The position numbers and the translations under genes were made by a program. The notes beneath the pieces are model-generated. The model saw nothing but the letters and a program-made list of their open reading frames with translations, was not told where the DNA came from and searched no databases. This document shows, in pieces, positions 27,172 to 35,411 of a stretch of DNA of 64,000 nucleotides (the first letter of the stretch is position 1; each line of letters starts with the position of its first letter). Origin of the DNA: Pseudomonas hefeiensis (GTDB lineage: Bacteria; Pseudomonadota; Gammaproteobacteria; Pseudomonadales; Pseudomonadaceae); assembly GCF_030687835.1 (NCBI RefSeq), contig NZ_CP117449.1:4650001-4714000 (forward strand), in the 5' to 3' direction.

Positions 27172-28242
27172 TTATTGGAACGAAGCGCTGTCAACGGCGT
27201 GATAGACGTAGCGCCCACCGGTCATCCGCTTGATCTCTTCGAAGTAATTGGAATTCATCACAAACAGATTGGCGCCTTCAGGCAAGGTGTCCATCGCCTC
27301 CTGGGGGGAGGACACTCGCACACCACTCAGAGGCAAGTAGCGCCCCTGCTTGGCCGGATTGATATCCACCACGCGATCCACTGCCACGCCTGCACGTTGC
27401 AGCGCTAATGAATAGATCACGCCTTTGGACGAAGCGCCCCAGATCGCCGAACCTTGCGCAGGCGCGCCCCGGATGATCTGCACGGCACGGTCGAGGCTGG
27501 CGGTAAAATTTTCCGGCAGCATCAGCGGCCGTGGTGCCTCGGCGGGTGTGCTGCGCAAAGTGGAAAGATCGGCAACGATGTAAAGGTATTGGCCGCCAAA
27601 CAAATGACCCGCCTCGTGCACCGTCCCGAACATTGCGCGCAAATCGGCGAGGCGGAAGTAATTCACGTGTTCGTAGAACACATCGAACCAGGCGCTGTGC
27701 TCGACAATCCAGTCGAAACACGGCACTTCGATATAAATCTGTCCGCCCTGGTTGGCAGCGGCGATTTCAGCCAGAAAACCGACCGGATGACTGATGTGCT
27801 CCAGCACATGGCGCAACACAATGGCGTCAGCCGCCAGGCCCAAGTCCCGATTGAAGGGAGCCTTGATCACATCAGGGTTGTCACCTTCATAGGAAGGATC
27901 GATCCCGGTGATGGCGTAGCCCAAGCCTCGCAGCATCTCCAGGAAGTAGCCTTTGCCACAACCGACTTCAATCAGGCTTTTGTCTTTGAAATGTCGCGCC
28001 AGGATCGCTTCGACGTCATTCAGGTGCTGTTGAAACTGCACTGAGTGTGCCTGCTCGTTTTGATAATCGACGTCATAACTGAGTTTGCTGGCGTCGAATG
28101 CCTGATTGAAGATCAGACCGCTCTGGCTGTCCTGCACCAGCACGATATCCGCACTGGCCGACGCCTGGGCCTGTTCAGCAGTGGCAAATGTACGGTTCTG
28201 CAGGATCGGCAGTCCGCTCGCCCGATACAGTTCATGCTGCAT
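27172..28242 (-). CDS. Sugar C-methyltransferase-like SAM methyltransferase
   Basis: The 356-residue protein has SAM motif I IEVGCGKGYF (91-100), acidic IDPSYEGD after strand 2, and YEHVNYF at 189-195, the place of the Tyr/His/Glu catalytic group in 3-C-methyltransferases. A C-terminal Rossmann-like domain (about 262-350; IWGASSKGVIYSLAL) typical of the C-methyltransferase family follows. The N-terminal zinc-binding Cys motifs of classical members (such as TylC3) are absent from residues 1-70, although the region aligns in layout. The ATG at 28242 follows GGAGAGAAG and overlaps the SDR gene. A longer start at 28302 lies inside that gene. A ketosugar methylation role is inferred. Confidence 0.82.
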   Translation of the reverse strand: MQHELYRASGLPILQNRTFATAEQAQASASADIVLVQDSQSGLIFNQAFDASKLSYDVDYQNEQAHSVQFQQHLNDVEAILARHFKDKSLIEVGCGKGYFLEMLRGLGYAITGIDPSYEGDNPDVIKAPFNRDLGLAADAIVLRHVLEHISHPVGFLAEIAAANQGGQIYIEVPCFDWIVEHSAWFDVFYEHVNYFRLADLRAMFGTVHEAGHLFGGQYLYIVADLSTLRSTPAEAPRPLMLPENFTASLDRAVQIIRGAPAQGSAIWGASSKGVIYSLALQRAGVAVDRVVDINPAKQGRYLPLSGVRVSSPQEAMDTLPEGANLFVMNSNYFEEIKRMTGGRYVYHAVDSASFQ

Positions 28243-29101
28243 GTTCTTCTCTCCTGAGCTGCGAAATCCGCTGAGCATCACCCCAAAACGCCATGGGTTC
28301 ATGACCCGAATACCCGTAGTGCCCCAGGTTCAAGGCGATGTCCGCCTGACGTTCGCGCACTCGCTGTTCAACCAAAGCCCGCACCGACACCGGATGACCA
28401 CTGCAACAGTTGATCACCCCCTCGACATCGCGCCGGGCTATCAGCGAGGCCAATTGAGAAGCGGCTTGTCCGATTTCCAGGTAATCGCGCAACTGGTCGC
28501 CCGCAGACATGTTGAACTGCGCATCACCTTCGTCGATCGCCCGATCGAGACTGGCCAACAGACTGTTAGGATTCTGTCCCTCGCCGTGCAAATAAAACAG
28601 GCGTGCCCACTGCAACGTGAAGGCGCGCTCCTGCTGCAAGGCTTCAAGGAACCGGCGCAACGTATGTTTCGCCAGGCCATACGGCGTGCAAGGCTGTGCG
28701 ATCACCGTCTCGCTCAATGGGCCACTTTGCAGCCCGTATTCAAAACAGGTACCGGTGACCAGAACATGGTTGACACCGGCCTCGATCACGCGTTTGAGAA
28801 ACGCGTAGTCCGAAGGCAAGGTTCGCTCGAAATGGAACAGCGCCTGATAGTTCGGCAGGCCCGGCCAAGCCAGATGCGCGATGGCCTCGACCCCGTCAGT
28901 CAGAGCGCCCACGTCCAGGTCCGGTGCGTGGATGTCGGCAGTGCAGAACTCCACATCATCAAACCATGGCATAGCACGCGCGATTTCGACGTTTCGGCCT
29001 GAAGCTCGAACCTTGAAGCCTTTGGCGAGTAAAGCACTGACCAGATGCCGACCGACAAAACCGGTGGCTCCCGTAACCAGTACGGTCGAGGAATGACCCA
29101 T
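28232..29101 (-). CDS. NAD-dependent epimerase/dehydratase (4-ketosugar reductase candidate)
   Basis: This 289-residue extended SDR has GATGFVG at 11-17 and the catalytic pair Tyr141-x3-Lys145 (YGLAKH). TGTCFEYG at 116-123 supplies Thr or Cys where Ser is common. The position between rfbG, a 3,5-epimerase-like gene and the C-methyltransferase suggests it reduces the 4-keto group of a CDP-6-deoxyhexose. Its last codons overlap the methyltransferase start, and its ATG touches the epimerase stop. Exact stereochemistry cannot be read from sequence. Confidence 0.85.
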   Translation of the reverse strand: MGHSSTVLVTGATGFVGRHLVSALLAKGFKVRASGRNVEIARAMPWFDDVEFCTADIHAPDLDVGALTDGVEAIAHLAWPGLPNYQALFHFERTLPSDYAFLKRVIEAGVNHVLVTGTCFEYGLQSGPLSETVIAQPCTPYGLAKHTLRRFLEALQQERAFTLQWARLFYLHGEGQNPNSLLASLDRAIDEGDAQFNMSAGDQLRDYLEIGQAASQLASLIARRDVEGVINCCSGHPVSVRALVEQRVRERQADIALNLGHYGYSGHEPMAFWGDAQRISQLRREEHAA

Positions 29102-29661
29102 TACAGCTCAACTCCACTGAAGTCTTTGTCCAGCAACGGATGACTCGCGTCTTTGGCCGACAGGTTTTTAACCGGCAGCGGCCAGGGGATGGACAGTGCA
29201 GGGTCAATGACTGAGAGGCCGGCTTCATGATCCGGAGCGTAGTCAGCATCGGTCAGGTACAGCACTTCAGCGTCATCGGTCAGGGCTTGGAAGCCATGGG
29301 CGAAGCCGGCAGGAATCAACAAACTGCGGCCGTCATCGGCTCGCAGTTCCTCGGCATGCCACTGCAGGTAGGTTGGTGATTGCGGCCTCAAATCGACCAC
29401 CGCGTCCCATATCGCGCCCCGGACGCAAGTAATCAGCTTGGACTCTGCATACCCGGCTTTTTGGTAGTGCAAGCCTCGTACGCTACCTTTTTCGACCGTA
29501 CGTGAATGGTTGATCTGGCGGATAGCGAAGGGACGTCCCTGAAGCGTGAGGCGGGACTGACAGAACAATCGGGCAAAACGCCCCCGATCATCGCAGAAGA
29601 CTTTTTGCCGGATCAGATACAAGCCTTCCAGCGCTAACGCCTGAAGGGTGAAATCAGTCAT
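29101..29661 (-). CDS. dTDP-4-dehydrorhamnose 3,5-epimerase (RfbC/RmlC-like) family protein
   Basis: This 186-residue cupin has the RmlC motif RGLHYQ with catalytic-type His65, an upstream RQINHSRT substrate segment, and FAHGFQALTDDAEVLYL. The C terminus (SHPLLD) is short like classical RmlC. No dTDP-glucose genes (rmlA/B) are nearby, whereas rfbF and rfbG are directly upstream, so it probably epimerises the CDP-4-keto-6-deoxyglucose product. It overlaps rfbG by 4 bp. Confidence 0.88.
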   Translation of the reverse strand: MTDFTLQALALEGLYLIRQKVFCDDRGRFARLFCQSRLTLQGRPFAIRQINHSRTVEKGSVRGLHYQKAGYAESKLITCVRGAIWDAVVDLRPQSPTYLQWHAEELRADDGRSLLIPAGFAHGFQALTDDAEVLYLTDADYAPDHEAGLSVIDPALSIPWPLPVKNLSAKDASHPLLDKDFSGVEL

Positions 29662-30740
29662 AACCGACCCCTGTAGAGATTCAATTGATTCAGAGTTATC
29701 GCACGCATGTCATCGCCGTTCTGCCACGCCAAATGCCAATCGAGGGTCTGGGCAAGGCACTGCTGCAACGACCAACGCGGCTGCCAACCCAGCAATTGCC
29801 GGGCGCGGCTGCTGTCCAGGCGCAACAGGCCGGCTTCATGCAAATCACTCGGTTCGATCCGTAGGCCCGGCGCCAGCGGCCAGCGCTCGGCGAGCAACTG
29901 GACGACTTCGCCGACGCTGCACATGTCAGCCTCGCCCGGGCCAAAGTTCCAGGCGCCGGCGAACTCCGGGCCTTGCTCATAGAGGCGCGCGGCCAATTGC
30001 AGGTAACCGGCCAGCGGCTCCAGGGCGTGCTGCCAGGGGCGTACGGCCTGGGGATAGCGCAGCGTCACCGGTTCGTCCGCCGACCAGGCCTTGAGCACGT
30101 CCGGAATCAGCCGTTCAGGGGCGAAGTCACCACCGCCCAGTACGTTACCGGCCCGGGCCGTGGCCAGAGCCAGGCCGTGTTCGGCGTAACGATCGGCGGA
30201 AAAAAACGAGGCAGCGTAAGACTGGGCCAGCAACTCGCAGCAGGCCTTGCTACTGCTGTAAGGGTCGTGGCCGCCCAGGGCTTCGTTTTCGCGGTATGGC
30301 CACAGCCATTCCTGATTGGCGTAGACCTTGTCGGTAGTGACCAGAACACAGGCTCGCACGCCGCCAATCTGGCGGACCGCTTCGAGCAGGTTCAGGGTGC
30401 CCATGACGTTACTGGAATAAGTGCCCAGCGGATCGCGATACCCCTCGCGCACCAACGGCTGCGCCGCCAAGTGCAGGACGATCTGCGGCTGCACGTCGGC
30501 GAGCACTTCCAGCAACGCGCCGAGGTCGCGCAAGTCACCGCGCCGATCATCGATGCCCTCACCCACCCGTGCCAGCTCGAACAGGTTGGGCACGGTGGCC
30601 GGATCCAGGGAAAAACCGCTGACCCGGGCGCCCAGGCTTTGCAGCCACAGCGCCAGCCAACTGCCCTTGAAACCGGTGTGGCCGGTGACCAGCACCCGCT
30701 TGCCGCGCCAGAACTCCGGGCTCAACCCCATTGTTTCCAT
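29658..30740 (-). CDS. rfbG: CDP-glucose 4,6-dehydratase RfbG
   Basis: This 360-residue extended SDR carries GHTGFKGSWLALWL near the N terminus, VLVTTDKVYANQEW and DPYSSSKACCELLA (the Thr-Asp-Lys / Tyr-x3-Lys set of 4,6-dehydratases). GHTGFKGSW and the NQEW segment are typical of the CDP-glucose rather than dTDP-glucose enzyme. The ATG at 30740 follows GGGGAGG by 4 bases. An ATG at 30731 is possible. It overlaps rfbF by 19 bp and produces CDP-4-dehydro-6-deoxyglucose. Confidence 0.93.
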   Translation of the reverse strand: METMGLSPEFWRGKRVLVTGHTGFKGSWLALWLQSLGARVSGFSLDPATVPNLFELARVGEGIDDRRGDLRDLGALLEVLADVQPQIVLHLAAQPLVREGYRDPLGTYSSNVMGTLNLLEAVRQIGGVRACVLVTTDKVYANQEWLWPYRENEALGGHDPYSSSKACCELLAQSYAASFFSADRYAEHGLALATARAGNVLGGGDFAPERLIPDVLKAWSADEPVTLRYPQAVRPWQHALEPLAGYLQLAARLYEQGPEFAGAWNFGPGEADMCSVGEVVQLLAERWPLAPGLRIEPSDLHEAGLLRLDSSRARQLLGWQPRWSLQQCLAQTLDWHLAWQNGDDMRAITLNQLNLYRGRL

Positions 30741-31495
30741 GGGGCCTCCCCGCTTTGCCACAGGGCCTCAAGATGATTTTTATCCCGCAGGGTGTCCATC
30801 GGGTGCCAGAAACCGTCGTGCTGGAACGCCTGCAGTTGCTGTTCGGTGGCCAACGCCGCCAGAGGTTCGGCCTCCCAGGACGTCTGATCGTCGGCGATAT
30901 AAGGCAGGACCTTTGGCGAGAGTACAAAGAAACCACCGTTGATCCAGCCACCGTCACCCCGGGGTTTTTCAGTAAAGCCCAGGACCGTATCGCCATTGCG
31001 CTCCAGCGCACCGTAGCGTCCCGGCGGCTGGACCGCCGTGACCGTGGCGAGCTTGCCGTGCGCCAGGTGAAAATCTACCAGCGCGCCGATATTGAGGTCC
31101 GAAACGCCGTCGCCATAGGTAAAGCAAAACGCCTCTTCGTTTTCCAGATAACGGGCCGCCCGACGCAGCCGCCCGCCGGTCATGGTCTCTTCGCCCGTGT
31201 CGATCAGGGTCACGCGCCACGGCTCGCTGTAGTTCTGATGAACGTCCATGCGGTTGTTGCACATGTCGAACGTGACATCGGAGGTGTGGAGGAAGTAGTT
31301 GGCGAAGAAATCCTTGATGGCGTAGCCCTTGTAGCCCAGGCAAATGACGAAGTCGTGGATTCCATGGGCGGAATACTGCTTCATGATGTGCCAAAGAATT
31401 GGCTTGCCACCGATTTCGATCATCGGCTTAGGCTTGAGGTGCGACTCCTCGCTGATCCGCGTGCCGAGACCACCTGCCAAGATAACTGCCTTCAT
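30722..31495 (-). CDS. rfbF: Glucose-1-phosphate cytidylyltransferase RfbF
   Basis: This 257-residue nucleotidyltransferase has LAGGLGTRISEESHLKPKPMIEIGGKPILWHIMKQYS at the N terminus, the RfbF-type long spacer after GTR, then VCLGYKG-type and FTYGDGVSDLN segments. It makes CDP-glucose from CTP and glucose-1-phosphate. It is the first gene of the transcription unit that continues through rfbG, the modifying enzymes, the large transferase and the pse genes. A sigma-54-like site lies about 135-150 bp upstream. Confidence 0.95.
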   Translation of the reverse strand: MKAVILAGGLGTRISEESHLKPKPMIEIGGKPILWHIMKQYSAHGIHDFVICLGYKGYAIKDFFANYFLHTSDVTFDMCNNRMDVHQNYSEPWRVTLIDTGEETMTGGRLRRAARYLENEEAFCFTYGDGVSDLNIGALVDFHLAHGKLATVTAVQPPGRYGALERNGDTVLGFTEKPRGDGGWINGGFFVLSPKVLPYIADDQTSWEAEPLAALATEQQLQAFQHDGFWHPMDTLRDKNHLEALWQSGEAPWKQWG

Positions 31496-31632
31496 CGTCT
31501 CCCCTCTTGTCCATCACCGGGCTCGGCCAAGCGTTGTTTCGCTTTGCGGGCGCGGGGATTACACCTTCGATGCCGATCCGAGCGCCGCGATTTACCGCAA
31601 GCGCTCGTTTTATGGCGATATGAGGGGGGCTT

Positions 31633-31647
31633 GCAGGAAACGCGCCA
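31633..31647 (-). promoter_or_regulatory. Possible sigma-54 promoter of the glycan operon
   Basis: On the minus strand TGGCGCGTTTCCTGC keeps GG and GC ten bases apart (consensus TGGCACG-N4-TTGC, with changes A to G and T to C). It lies about 140 bp upstream of rfbF in a 256-bp gap. If active it would place the glycosylation operon under RpoN. The match is by eye and incomplete. Confidence 0.35.
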
Positions 31648-31695
31648 GCTCGCTGGAGGGGATTTGAATAGAATCAGGGTTGAATATTGATCTGT

Positions 31696-31724
31696 GGGGC
31701 GAGGGGATTTTATCCCCTCGCCCC
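31696..31724. repeat. Perfect 13-bp palindromic hairpin downstream of the 1188-aa transferase gene
   Basis: GGGGCGAGGGGAT and ATCCCCTCGCCCC flank TTT. The sequence is the core of the local GTGGCGAGGGGAT REP family seen at 48514 and 63603, here collapsed to one tight hairpin 28 bp after the transferase stop. It may double as a transcript end for the transferase gene. Confidence 0.75.
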
Positions 31725-31751
31725 AGGCCTCCCGGCCCGAGCAGCTCATAC

Positions 31752-34700
31752 TCAGTCCGGCAACCAACCCCACAACCAATGCTGCAAGTTATCGCCACTT
31801 AGCATGTAATCGCGAAGCACCGCTTCGCGCAGTTCATCGCCCATGCGGTAGCTGGCGTCAGGGTCGGCCAGGTGCATGCGGATCGCCGTGATCCATTCCT
31901 CAGTGCTGTTGCTGCGTACCTTGGTGCACGGCAGGAAGCCGTCGTAGGCCTTGGTATCGGTGCAGATCACCGGGTAGCCGCAGGCGCCGTATTCCAGCAA
32001 GCGCAAGTTGCTCTTGCAGTCGTTGAAGATGTGGAACTCCAACGGCGCCAGTGCCAGGTCGAGGTTCAGGCTGGCCAGTTTGAACGGGTAAGTCTGCAAC
32101 CCGACGGAGCCGTGGAACTCATGAATGTAGGGACGCAGCGCGTCCGGGCACATCCCGAAGAACACCCACTCCACCTCATTGGCCAGTTCGCGGACGACCT
32201 CGGCAATGATTTCCAGATCGCCGCTGTGGCTGGTCCCCCCGCCCCAGCCAACCCGAGGTTTGGAAGATGTTCCGCGCCGGCTGGTCAAGCGGGTCCACGG
32301 TTCGGGCGGCAACATGTTGGGCACTACCCGAATTTCGCTATGCATGCTCGACAAGGCATCGGCCAGCGCCTGGGTCGTCACCACCACTCGGTCACACAAA
32401 CCAATCCCCTCGCGCAGCATCTGCTCGGTGTTGACCGGTTTGTTGCGGGCGTGGGTGTTTTTCTTGGGGGCACTGACCACGTAGTCGTCGAGCTCGAAAA
32501 CCCGCAAGGCACCGGAGTACTTCTTCATCCGCAGGATGTCACCGGCAGCACCCTCGCTGTAGCGCCCCTGCAACACGATGGTATCCGGGGACAGCCGTTC
32601 GATTTCCACAGTCGAAGGCGACTCGTAGGCGACCCGGGCAATCGCCCGTCCACTGGCTTCGAGTTCGGCCAGCGGGGCGGTGACCCGATAGTGGCCGACT
32701 GCGGTGGCGTTGACCGGCAGCCCGAGGACCAGTGGCAGCGCACGGGTGCAGAAGGGATTCCAGTTATTGCGCAGTGAAGGTTCCAGACTGAAACTGGAAG
32801 CCCCCAGGCTCAGGGAAGGACTGTAAGCCGGGTCACGAGCAATCTGCGGCAACCATTTGCGATAGAAAACTTCACGTTCGTGCTCCTGCAACACTTCTTC
32901 CGGCCGGGCTGACGATTGCCCGGTCGCTTGCATGACGCTGGCGTAGGGTGTCCAGACCACCAGGTAGCCATCTTTACCTGCACGCAAGCACAAATCGACG
33001 TCACTGAGGCCTTGGGTGAACGTCGCGTCATCGAGGCAACCCAGCGCCTCGAACACCTGCTTGCGCACCATCAGGCAGTCGCTGCTGACCGAACTCCAGT
33101 TCTGGGTCGTGTGCAGACGTTGCATGTAGCCACGAGAAGTCGCGGACTCGCCATAAAACGGTGTTCCCACCGGCCCGGCCAACCCGAGAATCTGCCCACC
33201 GCCGACAATCGTACCCTGGGGGCTGAGTATCCTTGCACCGACCACCGCGACTTCCGGGCGCAGGGCATGATTGATCAGCTCGTCCAACCAGTCACTTTCG
33301 CCTATGACCATCTGCGGGCTCAGCAGCAACAGGTAGTCGCCCCGGGCCTGGCTCGAGGCAAAGTTACGCACTGAGGCGTCATTGTCGTCACCGGCGTAAC
33401 GCAGCACGCGCAGCATGCTCGCGCCCAACTGCGCCATGTCCGCCAGCCAGCCGAGCATGGCCGGGTCCCGGACGCCGCTGTCCACGATCAGGATTTCATA
33501 GTGCGTATAGGCAGTGCGCTCGATCAGGCTTTCGCAGCAGCGCTGCAAGGCCGCCAGTGAATCGCCCGTGCGCAGGATAATCGACACCAACGGACGGGTG
33601 TCGTAGCGGTAGTCGATGCGATTGATCAGCGGCAACACGTCCTGGCGAATCTCATGAGGCGCGCCAATACGCTCCAGGTGAGCGCCAACCATAGGGGCGT
33701 TACCCTCGATCACCTCGGGCAATGACAACCACTGGGCGAAGCTTAGCGTGGATTCAACCTGGATCTCGGCAATGTGCTCAATGGTTTGCGGACCGGCCTC
33801 TTCCACCAGCCGCCAGAGCAGATCGTGAGGCGCCAGCTCACCGCGGGCCGGGTCGAACCCGCCCAGGGTCATGAAGCGTTCACGCTCGAAGGCAAGGGCC
33901 CGACCGACGTAGGGATAGGCGCGCATCAGGTCGAGGTTGAAATCAGGCTTGAACACCGGCTCGATGGACTCACCGTTTACCAGTGCGCCTTCGTCGCTGT
34001 AAGCGCAGAGCATGCCGGTCTTGCCTGCCACGCGTTCGGCCAGGATCAACAACGCTGAATCACGGAGGGTGTCGCCAGCGCGCAGAAGATAGAACCAATG
34101 TGCGCCCTCCAACTGCGCAACAATGGCATTGAGTTGCCGTGCCCAGTCGGGCTGATAAGGCAACTGCAACACCCGATCATTGACCTCGCAACGGGCGTCG
34201 GAAAGCACCACGACAGCCTGGGCCGGATAGAGCTGGCCCTCTATGCCGCCCAGCGTGGTCGCCAATGCGACGTCGTCCCCGGCACTGTCGATGACAATCG
34301 GCACGATGTTCGGACGCAATGGCCAACTGTCGATGCGCGCAGGCATGACGCGCTGCTCGACCTCGCTGAAGCGACGAATCGACAGCCATTCGCGGTAGAA
34401 CTGGGCATAACTCTCGCTCTGGGCGCCTACCCGGCCATTGACGACCGTATTACGATTGCCCAGCACGCGGGTCACGCACAGTTCCTGCCAGGCGTGAGGC
34501 TGATCGGTGACTTTGTCCAGGTCAACGCAGCGCACCCAGCCAGAGGCCGGAGCCGCTTCACCGTTGCGCGCGGCGAGCATCTGCGCCAGCCACTGCCATT
34601 CCACTTTCGCAGCCTTGAGCATTTCCGGGGTCTTGCTCAAACGCTCAGGGTACAAGCGCTCGACGCTCAAAACCGTATTGAGCGTCGCCAGGTTTCCGCG

Positions 34701-35318
34701 GCGCATCAGACAGACAAACAAGGCAAAATCGAGGGCAGCAACGAAACCGGCACCGCCCTGGACCAGCGCTGGCAGCAGTTCGAGCACATCGGCCCGGCGC
34801 ATCAGGGCGGAACTGAAATTACCGACGAAATTGGTCGGGGTGCTCTCGAAAATCGCCAGCATGTCATCGCCCTTGAGCAGGGCATCGTTCGGCGAGAACC
34901 GGCAATTGTCGACGCGAGGCGGCAAGATGAAGTTGCCGGCGTCACATAACAACCGAAGGGCAAATACCACGCTGGCATCGGCGTGATCAATCAGCACCCG
35001 GGCCTGCTTGGCAATGCTCGGCGCAAACAGCCGATCATCGTCGCACAGCACTTTGATGAACTCGCCGCTGGCCTCTTCGACACAACGCAACAGGTTGCCC
35101 TGGAGCCCCAATCGCTGCGGGTTTCGCAGATAGCGGATCGGATGAGACGGTTCAGTAAAGGAATCGACTATCCGGCGAATCTCATCGCCAGGCGAATCGT
35201 CGCAAACAACGATTTCGATCTGTTCGTAAGTCTGGGCAAGGGCACTGAGCAGTGCCTGGTCGAAGAACCGGGGGTTGTAGGCAGGAATGACAATACTGAC
35301 GAGGGGCATTGGTTTCAC
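31752..35318 (-). CDS. Giant four-module flagellin glycosyltransferase (FgtA-like, 1188 aa)
   Basis: Module 1 (about 5-250) is a GT2 domain, VSIVIPAYNPRFFDQAL with DDD at 93-95. Module 2 (about 338-540) is GT2-like with RAGD at 413-416 and the FKPDFNLDLMRAYPYVG acceptor-type segment. Module 3 (about 576-800, RPLVSIILRTGDS to LSDVDLCLRAGKDGY) lacks a DxD (SPQ). Module 4 (about 860-1180) is a GT-B domain with GWGGGTSHSGDLE and LLEYGACGYPVICTD. P. aeruginosa FgtA, encoded beside fliC, is a similarly long rhamnosyltransferase for flagellin. The GTG at 35318 follows CGAGAG. An ATG at 35309 is an alternative. Confidence 0.88.
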   Translation of the reverse strand: MKPMPLVSIVIPAYNPRFFDQALLSALAQTYEQIEIVVCDDSPGDEIRRIVDSFTEPSHPIRYLRNPQRLGLQGNLLRCVEEASGEFIKVLCDDDRLFAPSIAKQARVLIDHADASVVFALRLLCDAGNFILPPRVDNCRFSPNDALLKGDDMLAIFESTPTNFVGNFSSALMRRADVLELLPALVQGGAGFVAALDFALFVCLMRRGNLATLNTVLSVERLYPERLSKTPEMLKAAKVEWQWLAQMLAARNGEAAPASGWVRCVDLDKVTDQPHAWQELCVTRVLGNRNTVVNGRVGAQSESYAQFYREWLSIRRFSEVEQRVMPARIDSWPLRPNIVPIVIDSAGDDVALATTLGGIEGQLYPAQAVVVLSDARCEVNDRVLQLPYQPDWARQLNAIVAQLEGAHWFYLLRAGDTLRDSALLILAERVAGKTGMLCAYSDEGALVNGESIEPVFKPDFNLDLMRAYPYVGRALAFERERFMTLGGFDPARGELAPHDLLWRLVEEAGPQTIEHIAEIQVESTLSFAQWLSLPEVIEGNAPMVGAHLERIGAPHEIRQDVLPLINRIDYRYDTRPLVSIILRTGDSLAALQRCCESLIERTAYTHYEILIVDSGVRDPAMLGWLADMAQLGASMLRVLRYAGDDNDASVRNFASSQARGDYLLLLSPQMVIGESDWLDELINHALRPEVAVVGARILSPQGTIVGGGQILGLAGPVGTPFYGESATSRGYMQRLHTTQNWSSVSSDCLMVRKQVFEALGCLDDATFTQGLSDVDLCLRAGKDGYLVVWTPYASVMQATGQSSARPEEVLQEHEREVFYRKWLPQIARDPAYSPSLSLGASSFSLEPSLRNNWNPFCTRALPLVLGLPVNATAVGHYRVTAPLAELEASGRAIARVAYESPSTVEIERLSPDTIVLQGRYSEGAAGDILRMKKYSGALRVFELDDYVVSAPKKNTHARNKPVNTEQMLREGIGLCDRVVVTTQALADALSSMHSEIRVVPNMLPPEPWTRLTSRRGTSSKPRVGWGGGTSHSGDLEIIAEVVRELANEVEWVFFGMCPDALRPYIHEFHGSVGLQTYPFKLASLNLDLALAPLEFHIFNDCKSNLRLLEYGACGYPVICTDTKAYDGFLPCTKVRSNSTEEWITAIRMHLADPDASYRMGDELREAVLRDYMLSGDNLQHWLWGWLPD

Positions 35319-35411
35319 GGCAAAAACTCTCGAGCGGCGGGCCCCGACCCTTTCAGGCCGGCGCCCCGGAACCGCTTAAAAAAGACGGTTGGCGGCTCGG
35401 TCGATACCGGC

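Noticed and set aside
29101-31495. dTDP-rhamnose pathway (RmlABCD) reading of the rfb genes
   Set aside because: The nucleotidyltransferase and dehydratase have RfbF and RfbG (CDP-glucose) features, and no rmlA or rmlB is present. Only the epimerase resembles the dTDP pathway.
15226-35318. Recent horizontal transfer of the whole island by a mobile element
   Set aside because: No integrase, transposase, tRNA or direct repeats at its edges, and base composition is not obviously different by eye. A GC and codon-usage calculation would be needed to say more.
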